Assembly: GCA_012031345.1 (NCBI GenBank)
Contig: JAAUTS010000003.1
Coordinates: 1-49,355 of the forward strand
Length of the DNA: 49,355 bases
From: Blastochloris sp.
GTDB taxonomy: Bacteria > Verrucomicrobiota > Verrucomicrobiia > Methylacidiphilales > JAAUTS01
Direction: 5' to 3'
Shown: piece by piece, positions 22,484 to 31,320 of the stretch
How the letters are laid out: the number at the start of each line of letters is the position of its first letter
Numbering within the stretch: position 1 is the stretch's first letter
Notes under the pieces: generated by a model
Databases searched by the model: none
What the model was told of the DNA's origin: nothing
The model's input: only the letters and a program-made list of their open reading frames with translations
Position numbers and translations under genes: made by a program

Positions 22484-22942
22484 ATGCCAGCAGAAACCAT
22501 GAGGTCGGAGAAATCGGAGCCGGTGAAACAGTTTTCGGTCTTTACGGAAAACAAGGTGGGGCGATTGCATGAGATCATTCGGCTTTTGAATGAGCGGAGC
22601 ATCCATGCGGTGGCATTGACGATTTTGGACACGACGGATTCTTCCATTCACCGGATGATTGTGGATGACCCGGATGAGGCGCGGCAATTGTTGTTGGAGC
22701 ATGGCATCACCTTTTCCGAGACCAACATGTTGGTGGTGGAGTTGGAGGCGACGACAGATTTGATCAAGGTGTTGTCCGCGCTGTTGGAGACAGAGATCAA
22801 CATTCATTACTGTTACCCTTTTATTTATCGACCCCATGAGCGTTCCGCGCTGGCTTTGCATCTGGAGGATCCGGAGTTGGCGGCGCAGTCCTTGGGGCGT
22901 TATGGATTCAAGATCTTGGGGCAACGGGATATTTCGCGTTGA
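22484..22942 (+). CDS. ACT-domain protein
   Basis: KQFSVFTENKVGRLHEIIRLLNERSIHAVALTILDTTDSSIHRMIVDDPDEARQLLLEHG...VVELEATTDLIKVLSALLETEINIHYCYPF: two ACT-like repeats. Confidence 0.82.
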   Translation: MPAETMRSEKSEPVKQFSVFTENKVGRLHEIIRLLNERSIHAVALTILDTTDSSIHRMIVDDPDEARQLLLEHGITFSETNMLVVELEATTDLIKVLSALLETEINIHYCYPFIYRPHERSALALHLEDPELAAQSLGRYGFKILGQRDISR

Positions 22943-22961
22943 GTCGGGCTGGGAATGTTTT

Positions 22962-23666
22962 TTAAGCAGAGCGGATGTTGTGGCGGACGGTGCTGAGGAG
23001 GGTCTTGAGTTCGCAGGGTTTGCGTAGGAAGGCGTTCATGCCAAGCTCCGGCCATTGTTCGGCCAGGTTGACTTCGCTGTAACCACTGGTCATGACGATG
23101 GGCATGCCGGGATCAATTTGGCGCATGACTTTGAAGGCTTCCAGTCCGTTGAGACGGGGCATGGTCATGTCCATGAAGACCAGGTGAATGGTCTGATGTT
23201 TTTCACGAAAGAGGGTGAGGGCTTCCTCTCCATTGCTGGCCAGGAGCACTTGATAGCCGTAGTGAGTCAGAACGCGACGGAGCATTTCGCGCATGTCCTC
23301 TTCGTCGTCGATAAGGAATACGGTGCCGGACCCGTGCCAGTCCTCGGGGGATGTTGAGGGAGGGGGAGAGGGTTCGGTTTTTTCCTGGAGTTGGAGACTC
23401 TTGTTGTTTTGGTAGAGGGTGGCGAGAAGATCGAGAGCTTTGCGGGTGGCCTGGCAAAATTCCTCCACGCTGGGACGGGCTTTGGCGTGGCTGGGCAGAT
23501 CGAGCAGGGCCATGTGGGCCTGGCCCTGGGCCACGGCCAGGGCCCCATTGAGGTCATGCAGGGTTTGGCTTTCGATGCCGGAAGGGACGGTGCGGGCTTG
23601 TTCCAGTTGAATCTGCAAAAGACGGAGTTGCTCCTCGAGCTGGGCAATGCGTTGGGCGTCGGTCAC
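22962..23666 (-). CDS. response regulator with N-terminal DHp/H-box-like helix region
   Basis: C-terminal REC: GTVFLIDDEEDMREMLRRVLTHYGYQV...LVFMDMTMPRLNGLEAFKVMRQIDPGMPIVMTSGY...FLRKPCEL; N-terminal TLHDLNGALAVAQGQAHMALLDL resembles a kinase H-box. Confidence 0.82.
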   Translation of the reverse strand: MTDAQRIAQLEEQLRLLQIQLEQARTVPSGIESQTLHDLNGALAVAQGQAHMALLDLPSHAKARPSVEEFCQATRKALDLLATLYQNNKSLQLQEKTEPSPPPSTSPEDWHGSGTVFLIDDEEDMREMLRRVLTHYGYQVLLASNGEEALTLFREKHQTIHLVFMDMTMPRLNGLEAFKVMRQIDPGMPIVMTSGYSEVNLAEQWPELGMNAFLRKPCELKTLLSTVRHNIRSA

Positions 23667-23781
23667 AGGAACAAGGTTCGCCCAAGCCCGGACCAGAGCA
23701 AGAGAAAGCTGACAAGTCGTTCACAAGGGGGGGTGGCTCAATTCGAGGCAGAGCGGGAGTTTTTTTGAGAGAGAGTCGTTT

Positions 23782-24228
23782 TTATCGAAGAGGAATGATG
23801 TTGAGACCTTTCAGTCCAAACAGGGGAGCGGCGGCGAGGAGGTGTTGGTCGTTGGAGTAAATTTCCTTAAAACCATGGTGCGCGGCGCAGGCGAGGTGGA
23901 GGGCATCGGAGGCGCGCAGGAAAATGTGGGCAGGGGCGCACTGATAAATGGATTCCACCAAGGCAACAATATCCTTGGTAATGGGAAGCCAGCGCAGTGC
24001 ACCGAGATGTGTTTCCATTTCCAACTGCGCTAGCATCTCTTTGAGGTGTTCTTGGGTTCCGCTTTTTTCACGCATCTTGCGATGACAGGCAGAAGCGAAC
24101 TCCGCTCGTCCGTGGAGGGCACTCACCACGCAATCCATCGTTGCGGCACAGGCTCGCACCTCGGTAGTGCCGTATTCTACGCAATGCACCTTGAAGAGGT
24201 AGGTCGAGTCGAAATAGGCTTCTTTCAA
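23782..24228 (-). CDS. PIN-domain toxin (VapC-like)
   Basis: AYFDSTYLFKVHCVEYGTTEVRAC...RASDALHLACAAHHGFKEIYSNDQHLLAAAPLFGLKGLNI; 4-nt overlap with the antitoxin gene. Confidence 0.85.
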   Translation of the reverse strand: MKEAYFDSTYLFKVHCVEYGTTEVRACAATMDCVVSALHGRAEFASACHRKMREKSGTQEHLKEMLAQLEMETHLGALRWLPITKDIVALVESIYQCAPAHIFLRASDALHLACAAHHGFKEIYSNDQHLLAAAPLFGLKGLNIIPLR

Positions 24229-24491
24229 CGCTCGTCCCGATCCTCAGAAATGATTTGTGTGGAGTCGGTGCCACCGGAGAAAGCTCCAGCCTTCAGAGCG
24301 GCTTCATAGCCCGGACGTAGCTGGCGATTCGCCCAGTAGGAGACCTTGGGCGCAGTGGGGGCGGGTGATTTCTCCGCTAGCTCATGTTGCAAGCCTCTCA
24401 GGAGCAGGTCTTTCAATGTGGAACCTTCCTCCACAGCACGAATTTTAGCTTGTTTGTAGAGCGGTTCAGGAATATCCAGCGTGGTTCTCAT
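24225..24491 (-). CDS. VapB-like (ribbon-helix-helix type) antitoxin
   Basis: MRTTLDIPEPLYKQAKIRAVEEGSTLKDLLLRGLQHEL; overlaps the PIN gene start by 4 nt. Confidence 0.82.
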   Translation of the reverse strand: MRTTLDIPEPLYKQAKIRAVEEGSTLKDLLLRGLQHELAEKSPAPTAPKVSYWANRQLRPGYEAALKAGAFSGGTDSTQIISEDRDER

Positions 24492-24986
24492 TAATCCATA
24501 TTCGCATATTTATGGAAATACGTCAAATATGACACCGAAATGTTAATAGTCTTGAAGGCAGAGGTGGCTCGATGAGGAGAGGCTTTTTTAAACCGCAAAG
24601 ACGCGAGGGGCGCGAAGGATTTTTGGTAATTTCTGAGTTATCATTTCGAGTTGAAGATGGGGAAGGGCTGGAGAATCGTTGAGTTTCGGGTTCTGAGTTC
24701 CTAGTTTCGGGTTGAAGGACATGGAAAGAAATGTACAGTCGGAACTCGCGACTTCAGCTTCTTTCATCAATGTCCTCCGCACCCCCGCCTCCGGCGCTCT
24801 CCTCACCTGTGTCGGAACTAAGGCAGATCCTGCGCGCTTAAGACAAGGAAAGGATTAGGCAGCATTCACCGCAATGACAGATTCTTGGCAGGCTCAATGG
24901 GTGGGGCGTTACGTGCGGGGGGTGTGCTTGGTCGTGTTGGCCCAAAGGCCACCACATCCCCTGCATTGGATGGTGCTGATTGTTTT

Positions 24987-25632
24987 TTATAAAATCGTGC
25001 TGTGATGGCTTTGAAACCAAGAGCGATTTGCTAGCTTACGGAAATCTTGGATTTTGTTATTAAAATCACATTTCCCCAAACGCTTGCCACAACCACAGGG
25101 ACATGTCTGTTTATTTGCCAAACGCTTTTTCATGGCCAAAATTTTTAGCGCATCACGAGCCTGCTGTTGGTTTTTTAGTGAAAAAATATCAATGTAATCG
25201 TCTAGTATTCCGTTATCACCATGATCTAACTCATTAAAAATGAGCTTTCCACCTTCTCTAAGTTTTTTGAAATGGCGAAAAGATAAGGAATTAAACAGAG
25301 TTCAGTAAATCCGAGAACGTCTGGCTTACTTTGAATTTTTAAAAGCAATCGAAGCGGCGAACCAAGACAAAGCGTTCCATCAGGATTTACATGAAATCCC
25401 CCTGTTCTAGGGATGCGTCCTCCTATTTCCAAAACTCGCGGCAACTCTTTAGGAAAATCAATAGGAATAGAAATCTGTAGATTGAAGCTATCCTTACTTT
25501 AAACGTTTGATGGGAAGCCTCAAATTCAAATTCTCCGACAATCCTTATCAGACAAACCTCTGTCGGCCTGATAGCCATCAGCGGATAATCTGAAAGAAAT
25601 TCCTTCAGTCCTGGCGCCTGATCGAAGGCCAT
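24987..25632 (-). CDS. E2-like (UBC-fold) conjugating protein with C-terminal SEC-C motif, CBASS-associated; two apparent frameshifts
   Basis: Joining frames: MAFDQAPGLKEFLSDYPLMAIRPTEVCLIRIVGEFEFEASHQTF / KDSFNLQISIPIDFPKELPRVLEIGGRIPRTGGFHVNPDGTLCLGSPLRLLLKIQ / LFNSLSFRHFKKLREGGKLIFNELDHGDNGILDDYIDIF...ANKQTCPCGCGKRLGKCDFN...HHSTIL*. E2 signature is FHVNPDGTLCLGSP; SEC-C-like is CPCGCGKRLGKC. Confidence 0.8.
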
Positions 25633-25635
25633 TTT

Positions 25636-26837
25636 TCATTCCTTCATCCAAGGTTTGGGCGGTGTTTCGGTGATAACATGGCTCTTCGTCTTGGAAATGA
25701 TATTTATCTCCGCTTCATCAAATGCCCTCTTTATCATGTTGTCATCGAGATTAATCCCAAATTTGGCACTGGCTTGCTTTACGACGGATTCAGGGTTGGC
25801 GGACCTCTCGATCAAACCAAAATCTGTTTGAGCTTGTTCAAGCCACGCCTTAAAGTTGCCCTCTAGATTCAAATGGGAATATTTTTGATCATGCCATTTG
25901 TCGGCAAAATCTTCCGCTGGATTAACAGGATTAGGCACACGAGGCTTACTTGGCAGAACGTATTTGCTCATGTCTGTTAAAATACGCCTGAGCGAATCTT
26001 CAACCGAATTTTCTCCCTGATAGGCCGCTGCCGATAATGTTGTTAATATGATGGAGATCGGCTTTCGATCTGGATTATTTTTGAACATGACATCCCGATG
26101 CCGTTTAAGGATTTGGATGCACTGCTGGAGAGGAGATTTCCACTTCCAAGCCGGGAGGTCGTCCATCTTGGCTACTTTGGCCTCAAATGCGCGTTTCTCC
26201 AGAAGCTGCCCAGCCAATCTAAGCCTTGATTCAAACCATAGTGCATATCCTTCCGAATTGCTGATGCGCCAGTCACCACTGATGATGCGGTAATCAGGAT
26301 GCCGATTGTCCGTGATTGCTCCGGCATGTTTTGCCACCTTCCCGGCCAAAAAGTCAGATGTTCCCTGCTTGATCATCGACTCTTGCAGGAAAGTGATCTG
26401 ATTCCCATCCTGAGGAATCGAAGGAACCACATCCATGTGGAAACTTAGCTCGTCCGCATATGCCAAGCGCCAGCATCTGTGCATTTCCTCAAGCCTCTCT
26501 TCGATTTTCCGGGCAACGCGATATGCTTCAAGATCTTTGCCAACCAGCTTTTTTAGGAATTCCTGAGTATGCGAAGCCTTTGTGATGCCCGACCGCAACC
26601 GACATCCAAGATCCAAATCGTATGATTCATTCGGATTCAACGGACGAATAACCGTTCCCAATCGAAAAGACCCCTGTGGATAAATATGTGGTGAATATTT
26701 GCTGCTCTCGGATTTGGGGTTCTCAAACCATTCCCCGAGATTTTGGTATCGGGTTTCGGCTTTTCATACGCGCTGGGCGGAATTTCCAATGCTTCTGCAA
26801 TGGCTTCCGTTACTTTATTTGTGATGTTAGTGTTCAT
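25636..26837 (-). CDS. CD-NTase (cGAS/DncV-like nucleotidyltransferase), CBASS; one apparent frameshift near 26700-26760
   Basis: N-terminus from ATG 26837, restored reading ...YSPHIYPQGSFRLGTVIRPLNPNESYDLDLGCRLRSG: GS...DLD catalytic signature; third acidic residue in ELSFHMDVVPSIP. Confidence 0.88.
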
Positions 26838-27795
26838 AAATTGTATAGGTTGTAGCTAGGCGTGTAAGGGACTGCTTTATGGTCAAAGAACCCTTTGTCC
26901 ATGAGATCAGACGATTGATGTCGCCATTGAGCATCTGCCAAGGCAAGGAGTTCATGACTGAGTTTATCCAACTTGAAGTCTCCGGCTGCCACCTTCGGGT
27001 TGATTTCGTGGTAGCGATCCTTGCCGAGAAGATGAGTTACCATTCCTGACGCAGATTGGGATTGTCCCCGCATCATAAAATTGATGAGAGGCCCCGCCAT
27101 GGCAGCTTTTCCTCCAGCAGTTTTAATTTTCTCTATGGAATAGATTTCATCCGTTGTCCCAATTCGTAGTGCTGCGATATTTTTTGATCTTGGCCCAGAT
27201 ATCCCAAACCTTCAGCCACGGCAAGCATGACAGGATTATTTGACCATATCCCCCCATCAACAAGTTCCAAGCCGGAATCTTTGACGTGGGGAGTAAAGTA
27301 TGTGGGAGCAGCACTTGTGGCCAATGCAACATGAACCGCGAGCTCCTTAAAATCAGTTTGTAGGCGTTTGTGATGAGGGGTTTTGAAAATGTGGATTCCC
27401 TCAAATTTCGGGTCAAACGCAGGTATCAGCAGGCGAGTTTTGCTTTCGCCAAGTTTCCTACTCTCCAGAAGCTCTTCCAACGCTTTGTGGAGTCCTTCAC
27501 TGGAATATTTGACATCAATCCAGTGTTTGGCATCTCCAAGGAGCGAAGATGGAAAAATTTGTTCCCCCTTGGACAAATAGAGTTCCATGATCTGGGCCGC
27601 GCTAAATCCAAGCCCAAGTCCGATGGCAATGATGCCACCCGTGCTGGTCCCTGCGATCAGATCAAAGTGATCAACAACGCGGGTATTTCGTTCGGCTTCC
27701 CATTTGGCAAGCAGTGCTATAGAAAAAAGTCCCTTAAGACCACCACCATCAAGAGAAAGAATTTGAAACCGGGATGTTTCCGTCGCAATATGCAT
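26834..27795 (-). CDS. patatin-like phospholipase (CapV-like CBASS effector), one apparent frameshift near 27140-27165
   Basis: FQILSLDGGGLKGLFSIALLAKWE; FDLIAGTSTGGIIAIGLGLG; LVDGGIWSNNPVMLAVAEG; C-terminus continues MAGPLINFMMRGQSQSASGMVTHLLGKDRYHEINP; ATGA overlap with CD-NTase. Confidence 0.9.
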
Positions 27796-27802
27796 AATGC
27801 AG

Positions 27803-27831
27803 GCACTGTAAGCAGCGAAAGCTTACGGTGC
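27803..27831. promoter_or_regulatory. Inverted repeat between metallopeptidase and patatin genes (possible operator or mRNA hairpin)
   Basis: GCACTGTAAGC-AGCGAAA-GCTTACGGTGC: 11-bp arms, one mismatch, 8 nt upstream of the patatin start codon. Confidence 0.6.
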
Positions 27832-27840
27832 AAGCATTTT

Positions 27841-28545
27841 TTATAAATCTACTTGTTTTGTTGGGGGGAATATCTCAGTGAGCCGAATTCTGGCCACTAC
27901 GGGATTAACATCGAACGTTTCTGCCAAATGCTGTTCGGCTTTTTGGCGCTTCGAGCCAGGAAGCTTGGGCCCATATTGGCTTTCTTCTAGAAATGAGGAT
28001 ATGGCCTTTCTAAATAAACTCTTGGGAAGCAAAAGTCCACTAATCGCCCTGTTGGCTTGCCATTCCCACCATTTGCCGTTGTAAACTGGTGTGCCAGATA
28101 CCGGGGAAATATCCGAGGTCCTACAAAGAAATTTAGGACTACCTTTATGAGAAGGGTCTTGGGGACCGAATAAACTGGGCGTGGAATCTTCTATAAAAAG
28201 CTTGGGATGAAGCAAGCCATGTCCCCCTTCATGAGCCAATGTAGAGCGCACTCGACGTTCAGCAGTGGCAGTTCCTTCATGTTCAATTCTGGAAGAAATA
28301 AGAAAACCCGTCACCGCGCCTTTGCTGTTGAAGATCGCAGAACCCATAATCCCATCTCCCAAATCGGGATAATCCACTACGACTTGAAAATATTTCTCGA
28401 GAAAAAGGTCCACTTTGATGGGCTCTGGATTTTCAGGAAGGAGTTTGACCTGACGCAAGGCGTCACAGCAAATATCATCAATTTCGGAGACTTCATATTG
28501 GAGTCTCAGAGGATAGGGACCTTCACGCGTGCGAAATTCCTTCAC
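27841..28545 (-). CDS. ImmA/IrrE-family metallopeptidase (CapP-like)
   Basis: HExxH motif in RRVRSTLAHEGGHGLLHP and downstream WEWQANRAISGLLLPKSLF; 4-nt overlap with XRE gene. Confidence 0.88.
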   Translation of the reverse strand: MKEFRTREGPYPLRLQYEVSEIDDICCDALRQVKLLPENPEPIKVDLFLEKYFQVVVDYPDLGDGIMGSAIFNSKGAVTGFLISSRIEHEGTATAERRVRSTLAHEGGHGLLHPKLFIEDSTPSLFGPQDPSHKGSPKFLCRTSDISPVSGTPVYNGKWWEWQANRAISGLLLPKSLFRKAISSFLEESQYGPKLPGSKRQKAEQHLAETFDVNPVVARIRLTEIFPPTKQVDL

Positions 28546-28883
28546 TTGCCTTTTTGCTTAGAAACGATTTTTTGAATTTCTTCTAGAGAAAGTTCGCTTT
28601 GAAGGATAGACCGAAAAGCCAGTCCTGCTTTAGGATCAGCGAACATCATATTGCGGATTGCTTCGGCCTCATCACGGAAATCATATTGTTTTAATTCTTC
28701 AGCCGGAACCCCGATTTCTTTGGCTAAAAATTCCAGTTTATCAGCGGAAGGGAATCGCCGACCTAGTTCGATGTCGGAAAGGAACGCTCCCGACACCCCG
28801 ATCCTCTTTGCAAGCTCGCGCAGAGAGATATTTTTTTCTTCACGCAATTGTCGAAGTTTTGAACCGAATGATATTTTGTCCAC
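28542..28883 (-). CDS. XRE-family HTH regulator (CapH-like)
   Basis: FGSKLRQLREEKNISLRELAKRIGVSGAFLSDIELGRRFPSADKLEFLAKEIGV; GTG start. Confidence 0.9.
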   Translation of the reverse strand: MDKISFGSKLRQLREEKNISLRELAKRIGVSGAFLSDIELGRRFPSADKLEFLAKEIGVPAEELKQYDFRDEAEAIRNMMFADPKAGLAFRSILQSELSLEEIQKIVSKQKGK

Positions 28884-28886
28884 AAC

Positions 28887-28896
28887 GTAAGCTTAC
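28887..28896. promoter_or_regulatory. Perfect 10-bp palindrome GTAAGCTTAC immediately upstream of the XRE gene
   Basis: Read directly; the half-site GTAAGC recurs as inverted arms at 27808-27826. Confidence 0.55.
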
Positions 28897-28986
28897 ACTC
28901 GGAGTCGCCTTTTGTCCAGAGTAGTGTCTAAGGCTTCAAACAGCAATTTTCTTTGCGATGAACCGCAAATGAAATAGTTTCGTCTC

Positions 28987-29451
28987 GTGTCGCATTCAAA
29001 AAAACTAAAATCCTCAGCTGTTTATAAGCCAGATGGCTCGGATGTGAAGCGTTTTCTCTTCACTGGCGTCACAAAGGGGCTTTTCGGTGAGGTGGCATTT
29101 GATTCTGGTCCAGAGCGCGACTTGGCCGTCGTCATGGAGGATGACAGCAAGGTGTTGAAGTGGTTACGACCTTCGCTTAACCAACTCCCTATTTTCTATC
29201 GGGGCCGGTTCTACAATGTGGATTTTGTTGTCGAGACAGAGACCACGAAGTTCCTGATCGAAGTGAAAGCGCGAAACTCACTCGCTGAAGGTGATGTCCG
29301 GGAGAAGGCCAAGTCCGCCATCCGGTGGTGCGAAGTTGCATCAGGCGTAGAGAAAGGTAAGAAATGGGATTATCGTTTGATTCCTGACGATGCCGTGAAG
29401 CGGACAAGTGATTTTCATTTCATTATTGGGCAAGCTGTAACCGTTATTTAA
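28987..29451 (+). CDS. stand-alone C-terminal nuclease domain of type III restriction Res / DEAD-DEAH helicase protein (probable remnant)
   Basis: VKRFLFTGVTKGLFGEVAFDSGPERDLAVVMEDDSKVLKWLRPSLNQLPIFYRGRFYNVDFVVETETTKFLIEVKARN...KAKSAIRWCEVAS...YRLIPDDAV: PD-(D/E)xK-like D...EVK; no helicase part upstream. Confidence 0.7.
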   Translation: MSHSKKLKSSAVYKPDGSDVKRFLFTGVTKGLFGEVAFDSGPERDLAVVMEDDSKVLKWLRPSLNQLPIFYRGRFYNVDFVVETETTKFLIEVKARNSLAEGDVREKAKSAIRWCEVASGVEKGKKWDYRLIPDDAVKRTSDFHFIIGQAVTVI

Positions 29452-29466
29452 TCAAGGAAATCAATT

Positions 29467-30211
29467 ATGGCACAACTTCGACATTTGACCCGAGCACCCA
29501 TCACCGAGGCGGTTATTGATCTGCGCAGCCGCTTGGATTCCGGTTTTGATGTGAATCAATTCCGAGTTTTGAAGGATGGTGTGGGCTATGAAGACCCTAA
29601 AGAAATCAACGTGTTCGAGTTTGGCATGCATCTACAGCCTGGGAAATCGCCGGAAAGTCATCAGGTGAATCATGGTGTCATCGGATGGCGCTTTACCTCA
29701 AAAGATGGCAAACAGGTGGTTCAGTTCCGTAAAGATGGCTTCACCTTTAGTCGGCTGGCCCCTTACACGCATTGGGATGAGGTCTTTGCTGAAGCTTCAC
29801 GACTTTATCGTCTCTATGCGGAAGTTGCAGCCCCGGAGGAAGTCACCCGGCCGGCTGTGCGCTACATCAATCGCCTGCTTTTTCCTGAAGCGGAGGTGGG
29901 TGATTTTAGCCCTTTTCTGGCCGCACCCCCGGTTTTCCCTCGCGGAGAGAAGGTCTTTCTTACGGGCTTTTTGAACCAGATTCAGGTGCAGGATCCGGAT
30001 TCCCTGATCTGTGCCACGATCATTCAGACGGTGCAAAATGGCGCGACAGAGCCGGGTCAAGTTCCCGTTATCCTTGATCTGGATGTTTATGATGCACGAT
30101 CCTGCCCGCCTACTCCTGAGGTTGTGTTGCCCCGTTTTGCCGCTTTACGGGAAGCAAAAATAGGTATTTTTTGGAAGTATTACGGATAAAGCCGCTGATC
30201 TTTTTGTATGA
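29467..30211 (+). CDS. TIGR04255-family protein (apparent frameshift near the 3' end)
   Basis: RAPITEAVIDLRSRL; restored end LREAKNRYFFGSITDKAADLFV*, TGA overlapping the next ATG. Confidence 0.8.
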
Positions 30212-30699
30212 CAACCACTCTGATGTATCGCCCGCTTTTTAATAGGAATGATTATTCACCGAGTTACGCCACCAGCAATGAAGCGCAGGGCGTTCTGGAT
30301 CAGATTCGTGAATGGCTGGAATCGGCCTCCCGTGCCCGGACTTTATATGGACAGGCTCTGGAGGAATTGACCGACACCTTTCTGGACTGCCGTAAGGAGG
30401 ATTGGGACGGCTACAATGCACTCCCGGTTGAGGATGATGCGTTCTTGCGGACGAAGGCACTGCTTTCACGTTTGATGAATCGTTTTCCTGCGCCCACCGC
30501 CAGCGCCACACCGCATGGTTCGCTGACTTTGGAATGGATCGTCAACCCTCGCCGCCGCTTGATGGTCAGTGTGGGAAATGACGAGCAAATTGCCTATGCC
30601 GGGGTGTTTGGCACGGAAACGGTGCAGGGCGTGGCCAATTTTGTCCGCGACGTGCCCCAAGAAATCACGCATCAACTCGCCCGCCTTTATTACGCATGA
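30208..30699 (+). CDS. hypothetical protein, second gene of TIGR04255 cassette
   Basis: MTTTLMYRPLFNRNDYSPSYATSNEAQGVLDQI...CRKEDWDGYNALPVEDDAFLRTKALLSRL; ATGA overlaps at both ends. Confidence 0.75.
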   Translation: MTTTLMYRPLFNRNDYSPSYATSNEAQGVLDQIREWLESASRARTLYGQALEELTDTFLDCRKEDWDGYNALPVEDDAFLRTKALLSRLMNRFPAPTASATPHGSLTLEWIVNPRRRLMVSVGNDEQIAYAGVFGTETVQGVANFVRDVPQEITHQLARLYYA

Positions 30700-31178
30700 C
30701 GACAGAGGGGGTTGAGTCTGTGCGGGATCATGAGCCGCTGGCCCGTTACATTCTCACCGCGAGTTTTCTCTACAAAGATAATCGAGCGGGAACACCTCTG
30801 CGCCCTAATTCCTGGATACCTCATCCATCAGTAGAATTGTCAGTTTTCCGAATTGAAGGATGGCAGGAAGAACAAGTAATAGCCCAAGGCGAGAAAGTGG
30901 CATCCGAACGCGAAGCAAAACATCGCAATAAAATCCTTGGAGAGGGCAAAGAATATCCGGAAGACAAGACGACTTTTCGTTATCACGGGAGAGGTGAGAT
31001 TATTGCCCGAGAGGTGCGATCAGTTGGACTGGAGGTGCTTCCCAAGGAACCTCCTCCCCGACATGCGGATGTTGTCAATTGGCCTCCACTAACGGGTAAT
31101 AAAAAGCATGACGAGTCCAGTCAGATGGCCTTTGCGATGAAGTTGAATGCAAAAGCCCATTTTATTGCGGCAGCTTGA
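30696..31178 (+). CDS. hypothetical protein, third gene of TIGR04255 cassette
   Basis: MTTEGVESVRDHEPLARYILTASFLYKDNRAGTPLRPNSWIPHPSVELSVFRIEGWQEEQV; ATGA overlap with the preceding gene. Confidence 0.75.
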   Translation: MTTEGVESVRDHEPLARYILTASFLYKDNRAGTPLRPNSWIPHPSVELSVFRIEGWQEEQVIAQGEKVASEREAKHRNKILGEGKEYPEDKTTFRYHGRGEIIAREVRSVGLEVLPKEPPPRHADVVNWPPLTGNKKHDESSQMAFAMKLNAKAHFIAAA

Positions 31179-31320
31179 CACGTTTTTGTTTTATTTAGGT
31201 GTTCAGTCAAGTTTCCCTCTGCAAGCCAAGGACATACAGAAAAAGCGCGAGCTGGATCAGCCTTTGTTCCGAAAGGCTCTTCCAGAGGATGGTGGTAGTG
31301 CGTTCGATTGGTATGACCAA

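Noticed and set aside
23782-24491. VapBC-like pair as a novel system
   Set aside because: Ordinary PIN/ribbon-helix-helix type II toxin-antitoxin with the usual 4-nt overlap; annotated but not unusual by itself.
24771-24842. Short ORF MSSAPPPPALSSPVSELRQILRA and a following 43-aa ORF at 24875
   Set aside because: Too short and motif-free; the second overlaps the 3' end of the E2/SEC-C gene. Could be remnants at the island edge but not supportable.
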